Part shown: positions 19,212 through 27,241 of the stretch, one piece after another
Layout of the letters: the number at the start of each line of letters is the position of its first letter
How positions within the stretch are numbered: the stretch's first letter is position 1
NCBI GenBank assembly: GCA_019119745.1
Contig: DWWI01000013.1
Location: forward strand, 1-43,676
DNA from: Candidatus Mediterraneibacter gallistercoris
Lineage (GTDB): Bacteria; Bacillota_A; Clostridia; Lachnospirales; Lachnospiraceae
Direction: 5' to 3'
DNA length: 43,676 nt
Translations under genes and position numbers: made by a program
Notes under the pieces: generated by a model
Told to the model about the DNA's origin: nothing
Databases searched by the model: none
What the model saw: only the letters and a program-made list of their open reading frames with translations

Positions 19212-20033
19212 ATGAATGTGACATATGAGAATAACTGGGAATATATGGACATCCATATTGATCTTGAAGTTCCGTATAAAGAGAACTATCAGATACGTAT
19301 GCTGAATCATAATGATATTCCCGGACTTATGAAAATAAAAGGGAGCGGAAGAGACGGGCATGCGAGATATACGTATCGCATTAATGGCGGAAACAGCATG
19401 GAGAAAGAATTCAACACAAAAGAGATGAAAAAGGAGGATGTCAGGAGATTTACAAAAGATCTCATAGAGACGGTTGACTGTCTTAGAGAGTATCTGCTGG
19501 ATCCGGACGGACTCCTGCTGTCTCCGGAGCTTATATTCATAAGGGGCGGCAGATACAGATTCTGTTATCTGCCGGTATCGGAGAATGGTGAAAGACAGTC
19601 TTTATGCGCTTCGTTTCACCTGATGACCGAATATTTTGTCAAAAATCTTGATTATCAGGATATGGCTGGAATTTTATTTGTGTATAAAATGCATAAAGAG
19701 ACAATGAAAGAAAATTATGAACTTAAAAAGATCATAGAAGAATGCCGGAAAGAAGAAAAGGCATGGGAAAAGGAGCAGAAAAAAAGAATTGAAAAAAAGA
19801 GCAGTTTTCCTGAAAATGCTGTATTTTCCGTGAACGAGGAGGATGATAGAGAAGAAGAAACTCGGCAGGAAGGCAGATATCAGAGAAAAACCGATGCTGA
19901 AATAATAAGGGAAAAACCTGTAAAGTACGGTTTGATCAAAAAGGCGGTAAACAGGATAAAGACCGGACGCTGGGGAGAATGGGATGATCTTATCACGGAA
20001 ATGGATGGACATGAGCACAAAGGGCATTTATAA
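19212..20033 (+). CDS. DUF6382 family protein of the Tad locus
   Basis: A 273-residue cytoplasmic protein. The N-terminal ~165 residues (YENNWEYMDIHID..., GLMKIKGSG, then PELIFIRGGRYRFCYLP) fit DUF6382. A long charged helix region follows (KKIIEECRKEEKAWEKEQKK). Many members carry a C-terminal FHA phosphothreonine-binding domain; none is visible here. ATG 19212 is used since GAGGTG (19200-19205) precedes it. Its role in pilus control is unknown. Confidence 0.65.
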   Translation: MNVTYENNWEYMDIHIDLEVPYKENYQIRMLNHNDIPGLMKIKGSGRDGHARYTYRINGGNSMEKEFNTKEMKKEDVRRFTKDLIETVDCLREYLLDPDGLLLSPELIFIRGGRYRFCYLPVSENGERQSLCASFHLMTEYFVKNLDYQDMAGILFVYKMHKETMKENYELKKIIEECRKEEKAWEKEQKKRIEKKSSFPENAVFSVNEEDDREEETRQEGRYQRKTDAEIIREKPVKYGLIKKAVNRIKTGRWGEWDDLITEMDGHEHKGHL

Positions 20034-20067
20034 TGTGGTGTAACAGAAATGAAAAGAGGTATTGCCC

Positions 20068-20655
20068 GTGAGACAGAAACCTGAAGCTATCTGTACGGTC
20101 ACGCTGATCGTCATAAATATAGCGGTATTTTTTATTCTTACACTGTTCGGAGACACCGAGGACGCGGTATTTATGCTGCAGCATGGTGCCATGTATGCGC
20201 CTTATGTCACAGAAGGGCATGAGTATTACAGAATATTTACCTGTCTGTTTCTGCACTTTGGGATTGCCCACCTGCTGAACAATATGGTGATGCTCGGAGC
20301 TCTCGGGTGGAATCTGGAACTTGAGATTGGAAAAATACGTTATATTATAATCTATTTTGGAAGCGGAATTATCGGAAATATAATTTCGCTTTGCTATGAC
20401 CTTACACTGCAGCAGCCGGCTGTGTCCGCAGGAGCTTCGGGAGCAATCTTCGGACTTATGGGAGCGCTTCTCTATGTTGTGATCGCTAACAGAGGAAGGC
20501 TCGGACGTTTGTCCGGACGCGGAATGCTGGTCATGGTTGCCCTGAGCCTTTACTTTGGTCTGACCAGCAGCGGCGTAGACAATCTTGCACATATCGGCGG
20601 GCTTGTATCAGGATTCCTGCTGGCAGTTGTTCTGTATCGCAGAAGAAAGTGGTGA
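20068..20655 (+). CDS. Rhomboid family intramembrane serine protease
   Basis: A 195-residue six-helix membrane protease. The catalytic dyad is Ser124 in GASGAIFG and His175 in AHIGG; the HLLNNM motif, which helps form the oxyanion hole, is present. GTG 20068 is 8 nt after AGAGG, while TTG 20062 is only 2 nt away, so GTG is preferred. It lies 34 bases after the pilus operon and ends 5 bases from the convergent histidine kinase. A substrate is not evident. Confidence 0.92.
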   Translation: MRQKPEAICTVTLIVINIAVFFILTLFGDTEDAVFMLQHGAMYAPYVTEGHEYYRIFTCLFLHFGIAHLLNNMVMLGALGWNLELEIGKIRYIIIYFGSGIIGNIISLCYDLTLQQPAVSAGASGAIFGLMGALLYVVIANRGRLGRLSGRGMLVMVALSLYFGLTSSGVDNLAHIGGLVSGFLLAVVLYRRRKW

Positions 20656-20660
20656 AGCCG

Positions 20661-21392
20661 TCAGACCGGAAGTGTAACGGTAAAGATAGTTCCTGTTTCA
20701 GGCGAGGATTCGGCCTGAATTGTCCCGCCGTGAGCTTCGGTTATACTTTTTGCTGATGACAGTCCGAGTCCTGTCCCGTTTTCCTTGTACGTGACAAAAG
20801 GATCAAATATCGTATCTATCTGATCAGCAGGGATTCCGCAGCCATTGTCCTGACAGCATATTAATATAGTATCATTTTTACGCTCAGCGGACAGTACAAT
20901 CTTTCCATGGGTGCCGACAGCATCCTTTGCGTTCTGAAGAAGATTGAGTATTACTTCCTCCAGTTTGACTTTGTCTCCGGTGAAATCACCCATCCGCGGC
21001 ATTATCTTTGATGAAAATTCAATGTCACTGTCAGCTGCATCGAGAGAAATCGCAAAAGATACCGCGATATTTTTTAAAAGCTTTTCAATGGAAAATACAG
21101 AGTGATGGAGTGTACTGCTGTTGTTGAAAGAAGACAGCTCGTTCAGAAGATCGCACATAAAACGCACATCTTCCATGGTCTGATTCCAATTGTGGAATTC
21201 TTTGACTTCCGGATGCTGAGTCTCTATAATCTGGAGAGATGAAGATACAAGAGTCAGAGGGTTACGGATCTCATGGGCGATCATAGATACAGAAGTATGA
21301 TGATTCTTCAGCAGCTGTGTGATGATCTGTTTTGCATCTTTGTTTTCCTCCATTAACCGGTTCATCTGGTTGATATCTATGTTACTGAGCAT
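20661..21392 (-). CDS. Soluble sensor histidine kinase (orphan)
   Basis: A 243-residue kinase with no membrane segment and no recognisable sensor domain beyond about 40 N-terminal residues. H-box SMIAHEIRNPLT, N-box LLQNAKDAV, G1 DNGCGIP and G2 GTGLGL are all intact. The start at 21392 has AGGGA at good spacing; a GTG at 21440 would add 16 residues. The layout resembles the kinase core of KinB/NtrB-like proteins. No response regulator is adjacent, so it may feed a distant partner such as a sporulation phosphorelay. Confidence 0.85.
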   Translation of the reverse strand: MLSNIDINQMNRLMEENKDAKQIITQLLKNHHTSVSMIAHEIRNPLTLVSSSLQIIETQHPEVKEFHNWNQTMEDVRFMCDLLNELSSFNNSSTLHHSVFSIEKLLKNIAVSFAISLDAADSDIEFSSKIMPRMGDFTGDKVKLEEVILNLLQNAKDAVGTHGKIVLSAERKNDTILICCQDNGCGIPADQIDTIFDPFVTYKENGTGLGLSSAKSITEAHGGTIQAESSPETGTIFTVTLPV

Positions 21393-21448
21393 AATAATCC
21401 CTGCCTTTCTGATCCCTGATAAATACAGATAAGTATCCACTATCTTTC

Positions 21449-21477
21449 AGTGTAGCATGGCGCCCGGCGGCATTCAA
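21449..21477 (-). promoter_or_regulatory. Predicted promoter for the histidine kinase
   Basis: Read on the minus strand: TTGAAT (21472-21477), a 17-bp spacer and TACACT (21449-21454). Confidence 0.6.
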
Positions 21478-21579
21478 CAAAAATCGTTCGACCAATTTCG
21501 ACGAAAACTAAAACTTCTCTTTTTCCAGAAAATGGTCTATACTACTAACATAAATAATCTGTGGAAAAGAGGAATAAAC

Positions 21580-21987
21580 ATGAGAGACAAAGATTGTATT
21601 TTCTGTAAAATTGCGGCTGGAGAGATTCCGTCCGCTACACTTTATGAGGATGATGATTTCAGAGTAATTCTGGATATGGGTCCGGCATCAAAGGGACATG
21701 CCCTTATTCTGCCGAAGGAGCACTTCAGAAATATATATGATATTGATGAAGAAGTTGCGGCAAAAGCAATGGTGCTTGCTAAAAAAATGGTGAAAAAGAT
21801 GACAGACGTACTCGGCTGCGACGGATATAATATCGTACAGAATAATGAAGAGTGCGCGGGACAGACAGTGTTTCATTTCCATATGCACCTGATTCCCCGA
21901 TATAAAGGAGATAATGTGGGGCTGGAATGGACTGTAGGAGAATTAACAGAAGAAGTGAAAAATGAAATCCTCGAGAAAATGAAATAA
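21580..21987 (+). CDS. HIT family hydrolase
   Basis: A 135-residue histidine-triad nucleotide-binding protein. The triad is HFHMHLIPR with His99, His101 and His103; CIFCKIAAGEIPS near the start is typical. These enzymes hydrolyse nucleoside phosphoramidates or dinucleotides. AGAGGA upstream supports ATG 21580. A TATACT -10 (21538-21543) with a weak -35 lies in front. The sigma-factor gene follows after 12 bases. Confidence 0.92.
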   Translation: MRDKDCIFCKIAAGEIPSATLYEDDDFRVILDMGPASKGHALILPKEHFRNIYDIDEEVAAKAMVLAKKMVKKMTDVLGCDGYNIVQNNEECAGQTVFHFHMHLIPRYKGDNVGLEWTVGELTEEVKNEILEKMK

Positions 21988-21999
21988 ACCGGAGTAATT

Positions 22000-22548
22000 A
22001 TGTTAACAGGTAATCGTGAATTTAACGAGATTTATGAGAAGTATAAGAATCTCGTCCTGAAAGCGGCATACATTTATTCAGGTAACAATTACGATGCGGC
22101 AGAAGACATTACTCAGGATACATTTCTGAAACTGTACATAAGATTTGATGACCTCAAAGGTGGAAACGTATCTGCGTGGCTGTTCACGACAGCGAAGCAT
22201 GCAGCTCTGAATTATAAAGAGAAACACAGTCGTGAGATTTTAAGTATGGATGGTGAAGATCCTCCGGAAGAGCCACACAGAGAAAGTACAGAAGAGGAAT
22301 ATTCAGAAAATGAACTCGAGCGGGAAAGAGCGGAACTTCACGATAAAGTGTTTACAGGACTGATGGAGAAAAATCCGCGCTGGTACGATGCGGTCTTTCT
22401 GGCATACTACATGGAGATACCTCAGGAGAGAGTAGCGGAAATGATGGGTATGCGTCTGGGTGCTCTGCATGCTTTACTGAACAGAGCAAGAAAATGGATA
22501 AGAAAAACTTATGGCGTGGAATACGAAGAGATGAACAGAAAAGACTGA
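22000..22548 (+). CDS. Sigma-70 family (ECF-type) RNA polymerase sigma factor
   Basis: A 182-residue sigma factor. Region 2 is seen in DAAEDITQDTFLKLYIRFDDLKGGNVSAWLFTTAKHAALNYKE, region 4 in MEIPQERVAEMMGMRLGALHALLNRARKWIRK. No anti-sigma gene follows directly; the single-pass DUF4367 protein at 23.8 kb is the nearest candidate, with murG on the other strand between them. A cggag site precedes ATG 22000. Confidence 0.85.
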   Translation: MLTGNREFNEIYEKYKNLVLKAAYIYSGNNYDAAEDITQDTFLKLYIRFDDLKGGNVSAWLFTTAKHAALNYKEKHSREILSMDGEDPPEEPHRESTEEEYSENELERERAELHDKVFTGLMEKNPRWYDAVFLAYYMEIPQERVAEMMGMRLGALHALLNRARKWIRKTYGVEYEEMNRKD

Positions 22549-22558
22549 CGGAAATAAA

Positions 22559-22590
22559 TCAGCAGGTGTCCGAAAACACCTGCTGAACTA
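22559..22590. terminator. Bidirectional terminator between the sigma factor and murG
   Basis: An 11-bp perfect stem (22559-22569 with 22576-22586) and 6-nt loop sit between convergent genes. The minus-strand side is followed by TTTATTT; the plus side has few T residues. Confidence 0.75.
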
Positions 22591-22609
22591 TAAACCCTGA
22601 CAGGGTGAT

Positions 22610-23680
22610 TTATTTGCCGGCAGCAGCCTCTTCGATGAGAGAGATGATCGTATCAATAGAATCCTGCTGATCAGAATTTCTCATTGCATCGATAAAAGTT
22701 CCACGGTTCTCATAGAGTTCATGAACGGCGGATACAAGAGATTTTTCCGTAAGTTCTTCTTCTTCAAGAACCATGCTGAATCCCTGACGTTCGAAGGAGC
22801 GGGCATTTAAAATCTGATCTCCGCGGCTTGCTTTGGCAGAGAGAGGAATGAGAAGGTTAGGCTTCCGAAGAGCCAGCAGCTCGCAGATAGCATTTGCCCC
22901 GGCTCTTGAGATTACGATATCCGCAAGAGCAAACATATCGCGGAGCTCGTCCTTGATATATTCGTACTGGCAGTAACCTTTCGTACCGTTTAAAGATTCG
23001 TCTGTTTTGCCTTTACCGCACAGATGGATAATCTGGAAGTCATTCAGCAGTTCCGGAAGACTCTTGCGCACTGCATTGTTTACAATGACAGAGCCGAGAC
23101 TGCCTCCGATTACAAGTATGACGGGCTTGTCCGCAGTAAAGCCGCAGAAGTCCATGGCAGCGATCTTATTTCCAGACAGAAGTTCCTGACGGATAGGAGA
23201 ACCTGTAAGAACCGCTTTTTCTTTCGGAAGAGCGTCCAGAGTTTCCGGAAAGTTACAGCATACTTTTACTGCAGACGGAATTGCTACCTTGTTCGCAAGA
23301 CCGGGAGTCATATCTGACTCGTGGATAATTACCGGGACTTTGCGCTGCTTTCCGGCGAGGACAACAGGTACAGATACAAATCCGCCTTTGGAGAAGATCA
23401 CATCAGGTTTCAGATCTTTGATCAGTTTTCTGGCTTCACCGAAGCCTTTGATTACACGGAACGGATCTGTAAAGTTCTGTACGCTGAAGTAACGTCTGAG
23501 TTTGCCGGAAGAGATTCCGTGGTAAGGAACACCGAATGGTTCGATGAGTTCCTTTTCAATGCCGTTATATGAGCCGATATATTGGATGTCATATCCCAGC
23601 TCCTTGAGTCTGGGAATCAGGGCGATGTTAGGAGTGACGTGTCCGGCGGTACCTCCGCCGGTTAAAATGATTCGTTTCAT
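22610..23680 (-). CDS. murG: Lipid II synthase MurG (N-acetylglucosaminyltransferase)
   Basis: A 356-residue GT-B glycosyltransferase that adds GlcNAc to lipid I on the inner membrane face. GGTAGHVTPN near the N-terminus, GGSLGSVIVNN in the middle and SRAGANAICELLALRKPNLLIPL in the sugar-nucleotide domain are family motifs. Length is normal. GGAGG lies about 9 nt before ATG 23680. It stands alone here, away from the division/cell wall cluster. Confidence 0.96.
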   Translation of the reverse strand: MKRIILTGGGTAGHVTPNIALIPRLKELGYDIQYIGSYNGIEKELIEPFGVPYHGISSGKLRRYFSVQNFTDPFRVIKGFGEARKLIKDLKPDVIFSKGGFVSVPVVLAGKQRKVPVIIHESDMTPGLANKVAIPSAVKVCCNFPETLDALPKEKAVLTGSPIRQELLSGNKIAAMDFCGFTADKPVILVIGGSLGSVIVNNAVRKSLPELLNDFQIIHLCGKGKTDESLNGTKGYCQYEYIKDELRDMFALADIVISRAGANAICELLALRKPNLLIPLSAKASRGDQILNARSFERQGFSMVLEEEELTEKSLVSAVHELYENRGTFIDAMRNSDQQDSIDTIISLIEEAAAGK

Positions 23681-23721
23681 AAAAAGTAACCTCCAGAAAT
23701 AATCATACTAAAGCTAATTTC

Positions 23722-23749
23722 ATCTTAACCTTATTTGATGAAAAGTCAA
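23722..23749 (-). promoter_or_regulatory. Candidate murG promoter
   Basis: On the minus strand TTGACT (23744-23749), a 16-bp spacer and TAAGAT (23722-23727). The -10 is imperfect. Confidence 0.4.
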
Positions 23750-23780
23750 GGAAAAGATAGGACAGAAAAAGGTGTAAAGA

Positions 23781-24566
23781 ATGAAAAAACTGAAAAAGTT
23801 ATCACTGAAAGAAGAAGTAGACAAAGAAGCACAGGAGATAGAAAAAGAAGTCGAGAGCAGAGATGATCTCGATGATATCAATGTGTCCGAAGACATGGAA
23901 ACTTCCCTTTTTAATAAAATACAGGAATACGAATATGACAAAAGAGTCAAAAAGGCAGTGCACCGCGGCAGGAAGAAACGCCGTCTCTTTCTGGCGCTTG
24001 CAGCTGTGCTTATTCTTGTGTGCGGGAGTGTGATAACTGGTACAGGAAGTAAGTCGTACTGGAAGGTGCTGTGGGATAGAATTGCTGGGGATGAAAATTT
24101 ATCTTATATAGACGTAGAGAACATGGATTCTCATGAGACAGAGGATCTGGATGAGGTACAGGTATTTAATGAAATAAGAAAAGAAATTGGAATTTCACCA
24201 GTAAGATTTGGATATATGCCAGAGAAAATGATTCTGGCAAGATATGAATTAGATAAAGCGCAGAATAGAGCCATTCTGTTTTATGAGTATGGCCAACAGA
24301 TAATACGATATTCTATGTATATGAATAATACAGATTCGTCACATGGCCAAACAGAAATAGATCAATTAGCAGATGAATACTATATTTTAATAGAAAATAA
24401 TATGACTGTTAAAATAAAAGAGTATGAGGTAGCAAATAATAAAGAAAACAGATATGTGGCAGAGTTTAGTTATATGGATGCTCAGTATCAGGTGATAGCA
24501 ATAATGGAAAAAGAAGAATTTAATAAAATAATAGAAAATTTATATTTTTCTAGTGAAAATGCATAA
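23781..24566 (+). CDS. DUF4367-like single-pass membrane protein (possible anti-sigma partner)
   Basis: A 261-residue protein: a charged cytoplasmic N-terminus, one membrane helix at about residues 68-88, then an extracytoplasmic domain. The latter has FGYMPEKMILARYEL, YEYGQQIIRYSMY and a terminal EFNKIIENLYF, which fit DUF4367. Such proteins are often found with ECF sigma factors. The 3' half is markedly more AT-rich than neighbouring genes. Function as an anti-sigma factor is inferred from family context. Confidence 0.65.
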   Translation: MKKLKKLSLKEEVDKEAQEIEKEVESRDDLDDINVSEDMETSLFNKIQEYEYDKRVKKAVHRGRKKRRLFLALAAVLILVCGSVITGTGSKSYWKVLWDRIAGDENLSYIDVENMDSHETEDLDEVQVFNEIRKEIGISPVRFGYMPEKMILARYELDKAQNRAILFYEYGQQIIRYSMYMNNTDSSHGQTEIDQLADEYYILIENNMTVKIKEYEVANNKENRYVAEFSYMDAQYQVIAIMEKEEFNKIIENLYFSSENA

Positions 24567-24633
24567 GTTTTTTTCAAGTAAGTTGTTTAATTAATAAAGA
24601 CATGAAAACTTAGTAAAAAGGAATGAGCAAAAG

Positions 24634-25128
24634 ATGAAAAAGCGTATTTTATCATTTTTATGTAGTACGGCAATATTATGTACTGTAATGATAACATCCG
24701 TATATGATGTCAAAGCAGCTGAACCAACTCAGAGAATAGTGGACGGTTCAGTTCTTACTACGGATGATAGTTCAACAGGATATTCAGTTCCTTCGCATGC
24801 AAGAGGTGAATATCTTATGACAGGAGATTGCACAATATCTAAGGCAGGTTTAACAAGGGTATATGCATATGCCTCTACAACTGCAAATAGAGAAGTGAAT
24901 TATATCGCTACATTAGTGTATGTTGAACGGTATAACGAAGAAAAAGACGGATGGGGACAGGTAGCCTGGTGGGTGGAAGAGACAACTAACGATTATTTTC
25001 TTTCAACTGCGAAATCAGTCAAAGTGGATAGAGGGTATTATTATCGAGTGCGGGCAAATCATTTAGCAGGTGATCAATATCCATATGATGAGACAGCATC
25101 TGTTACAAATGGTATTTTCCTTCCATAA
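24634..25128 (+). CDS. Secreted DUF6147 family protein
   Basis: A 164-residue protein with a clear signal peptide (KKR, hydrophobic core, cleavage near VKAA-EP, residue ~30). The mature part has HARGEYLMTGDCTISKAGLTRVYAY and RGYYYRVRANHL, matching DUF6147 as I recall it; function is unknown. Length is typical of the family. A weak aaaagga site precedes the ATG. Base composition is AT-rich, as in the region around it. Confidence 0.65.
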   Translation: MKKRILSFLCSTAILCTVMITSVYDVKAAEPTQRIVDGSVLTTDDSSTGYSVPSHARGEYLMTGDCTISKAGLTRVYAYASTTANREVNYIATLVYVERYNEEKDGWGQVAWWVEETTNDYFLSTAKSVKVDRGYYYRVRANHLAGDQYPYDETASVTNGIFLP

Positions 25129-25156
25129 AAATTAATAATTGAATTATAGATTTCTT

Positions 25157-25303
25157 CATTAAACCCTGAGAGCAGCCGCCAATGTGAGCCACGGAAACTA
25201 TTAACAATCAGATTATAATATATAAAAAGATTTGAGTAACCTGTTCCGAGAAACACCACAAAATATCGGCTGTACATATGGCGGCTGCTCTCAGGGTTTA
25301 ATG
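25157..25303. repeat. Perfect 25-bp inverted repeat flanking 97 bp; second candidate invertible element
   Basis: The arm 25157-25181 is the exact reverse complement of 25279-25303; with one mismatch the match extends to 25153 and 25307. The spacer has a TATAAT on each strand in its AT-rich middle; on the minus strand it is preceded by TTACTC at 16 bp. In the present orientation that promoter would point away from the Rpn gene; inversion would point it toward that gene. Confidence 0.8.
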
Positions 25304-25620
25304 GAGATTTTTAATTTAGTCCTGTTACCAGATCGATAACTTTAAGTCAAATCAATGTCCGTTCATCAGTAACGGAAAGTATCTTTACAACTAATATTTC
25401 TGATCATCATTATTTATTATCCCATGTTCAGAATAATAATTCAATAACGAAACACAGAAATCAGAATGGCAGGAGATATATTACTGTCAGTTGAAGTATA
25501 CTATAATTTCGATACAGTTAAAGGAGTTTTATAGCTTTTATACATCAGGCGGTTGTGCTAAAATAAGCATAGATATATCAGGCTCTCCTGCCGTTATAAA
25601 GGGGTTATAGGAGAGAATAT
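25304..25620 (+). other. Rest of the 492-base gap upstream of the second Rpn gene
   Basis: AT-rich, no supported reading frame. A 9-bp inverted repeat GGCAGGAGA (25468-25476) and its complement (25584-25592) flank 107 bases that include a TATAAT near 25499 with only a weak -35. Together with the 25-bp repeat this fills the gap between 25129 and 25620. Confidence 0.4.
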
Positions 25621-26535
25621 ATGGAGAAAAAGAATGACAATTTTATAATGCTTCCCACCGTTGATATCTGTTTTAAGAACCTTATGGAGAATCCGGAAGT
25701 CAGAAGAGGATTTATTGCCGCATTGTTAAAGGTTCAGCCGGAAGAAATAGAGGAGTCGACGCTGCTTCCGACGACATTACAGAGAGATTATGGAGATGAT
25801 AAGCTGGGTATACTGGATATACTGGTACAGCTTGAGGACGGAACACAGATTGATATGGAGATGCAGGTCGCATATTATGAGTACTGGGATGCCAGAGTAC
25901 TTTTTTATCTGAGCAAAGTATTTACAGGACAGCTCAAAAAAGGAGATCCCTATGACCGGTTAAAGAAATGTATCCATGTCAGTATTCTGGATTTCATCCA
26001 GTTTGACGGAGATGAGAGCTGCTATCGTACAATTCACTTCAGGGATGATCACACAGGAAACAAGTATTCTGATCTTATGGAGATTCAGGTGCTTGAACTT
26101 AAAAAGCTTCCCGGAAAAGTAAAAGGAGAAGAGGACATTATATCCTGGATGCGTTTCCTCGGCGGGAAGACCAGAGAGGAGTTCGAGGATATGGCAGATC
26201 TGAATAAATATATTGGAATTGCATATGAAGAATTGCAGAAGCTGAGTGCGGATGAGCTGAAAAGACTGGATTATGAAAGCAGGGAAAAAGCGATTCGCGA
26301 TCATAAGAGCTTTATGAGAGGAGCGATTAAACAAGGCCTTAAGCAGGGATTAGAGCAAGGCCTTAAAGAGGGACAGGCCATCGGTGAGCGCAGTAAACTC
26401 CGTGAGATCACGAAAAAGAAGATGAATAGGGGAATGACAGCAGAAGAGATTGCGGATGATCTTGAAGAAGATGTTGAGACGATCCGCAGTCTTTATGAAG
26501 AGATTTTAAAAGAAAAGACAGACGATCCGCAATGA
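25621..26535 (+). CDS. Rpn-family PD-(D/E)XK nuclease / putative transposase (second copy)
   Basis: A 304-residue Rpn protein. The N-terminus LPTVDICFKNLMEN, then GILDILVQLEDGTQIDMEMQV (D...ExQ active-site pattern) and a YWDARVLFYLSKVFTGQL helix are typical of the family. A Gly-Gln-rich linker with repeated GLKQGL/GLEQGL units (about residues 240-255) leads to a helical tail. AGGAGAG supports ATG 25621. It is only distantly similar to the copy at 6.6 kb, so they are not a recent duplication. Confidence 0.87.
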   Translation: MEKKNDNFIMLPTVDICFKNLMENPEVRRGFIAALLKVQPEEIEESTLLPTTLQRDYGDDKLGILDILVQLEDGTQIDMEMQVAYYEYWDARVLFYLSKVFTGQLKKGDPYDRLKKCIHVSILDFIQFDGDESCYRTIHFRDDHTGNKYSDLMEIQVLELKKLPGKVKGEEDIISWMRFLGGKTREEFEDMADLNKYIGIAYEELQKLSADELKRLDYESREKAIRDHKSFMRGAIKQGLKQGLEQGLKEGQAIGERSKLREITKKKMNRGMTAEEIADDLEEDVETIRSLYEEILKEKTDDPQ

Positions 26536-26567
26536 TCAGATTGCAGAAATCAGATCTTAATAAAGAG

Positions 26568-26600
26568 GGCAGCCGGTTTTATTTACCGACTGCCTGTTTT
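26568..26600. terminator. Bidirectional terminator between Rpn and TSCPD genes
   Basis: GGCAGCCGGT (26568-26577) pairs with ACCGACTGCC (26585-26594) with one mismatch; TGTTTTAA follows. It overlaps the last codons of the convergent TSCPD gene. Confidence 0.75.
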
Positions 26601-26821
26601 AATGCCTGTGCGAGCTGATCCGGACATGAAGTTGATTTGAATCCGCATTTGATTCCGTCGATGCGGGAGATTGCTTCATTGACGTCCATTCCGTCTATCA
26701 GGCGTGAGATTCCCTGCAGGTTGCCGTGACAGCCGCCTTTAAAAGAAACATTTCTCACTTTGTTGTCTATAATGTCAAAATGAATCTGCTGGGAGCAGAC
26801 TCCTTTCGGCTGATAATCCAT
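26579..26821 (-). CDS. TSCPD domain protein (TIGR03905 type)
   Basis: An 80-residue protein that ends in the STSCPDQLAQAL motif for which the domain is named. Four cysteines (KGVCSQQI, GGCHG, KCGF, SCPD) suggest metal or redox binding. Function is unknown. AGGAGG on the minus strand lies 9 nt before the start. Confidence 0.88.
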   Translation of the reverse strand: MDYQPKGVCSQQIHFDIIDNKVRNVSFKGGCHGNLQGISRLIDGMDVNEAISRIDGIKCGFKSTSCPDQLAQALKQAVGK

Positions 26822-26927
26822 TGTTTCATACCTCCTGTCTTCGGGGCACTTGCTGAAAATATCCGTGCTCGATATTTTACGGGAGTACTCCGTAGTATAT
26901 TAATGTTTTTTCTTATGTGCAGAGGAC

Positions 26928-26956
26928 ATTATAGCAAATGAAAGCATAAAATTCAA
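26928..26956 (-). promoter_or_regulatory. Sigma-A promoter for the TSCPD gene
   Basis: Minus strand TTGAAT (26951-26956), a 17-bp spacer with an extended TGC before a perfect TATAAT (26928-26933). The transcript leader is about 100 nt. Confidence 0.75.
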
Positions 26957-26966
26957 TAAAACAGAC

Positions 26967-27002
26967 GTAACAGTTCAGTGGGGCATCTGTCTGAACTGTT
27001 AC
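26967..27002. repeat. 12-bp perfect palindrome (GTAACAGTTCAG stem)
   Basis: Arms 26967-26978 and 26991-27002 with a 12-nt loop. A degenerate relative is at 39827-39866. No T-run follows. Confidence 0.75.
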
Positions 27003-27212
27003 ACGTTAAAATTTTTGTACGTCAGTTTTCGGACGGATATGACCGGATATGACACCGGGAATCCGGGAGAAGAACAAGGTGAACGATGAAGAAAAAAGCG
27101 GTTCTGTTGAATGGTTTTAAGGTTAATATTAACTGTTTTGAAAAGAGAAGGAGACGATTAAACTCGAAAAATCCGGGGCCTGTATGTGTAGAAATATGTA
27201 GAACGGTTTTTG

Positions 27213-27241
27213 CGGACAACCCGGCCCGGATGGACTATAAT
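27213..27241 (+). promoter_or_regulatory. Candidate promoter of the membrane protein at 27336
   Basis: CGGACA (27213-27218), a 17-bp spacer and perfect TATAAT (27236-27241), about 95 bases before the start codon. Confidence 0.5.

Noticed and set aside
25468..25592. Third inverted repeat (9 bp) before the second Rpn gene as an invertible switch
   Set aside because: Arms are short and could be chance in AT-rich DNA; recorded only as part of the gap.
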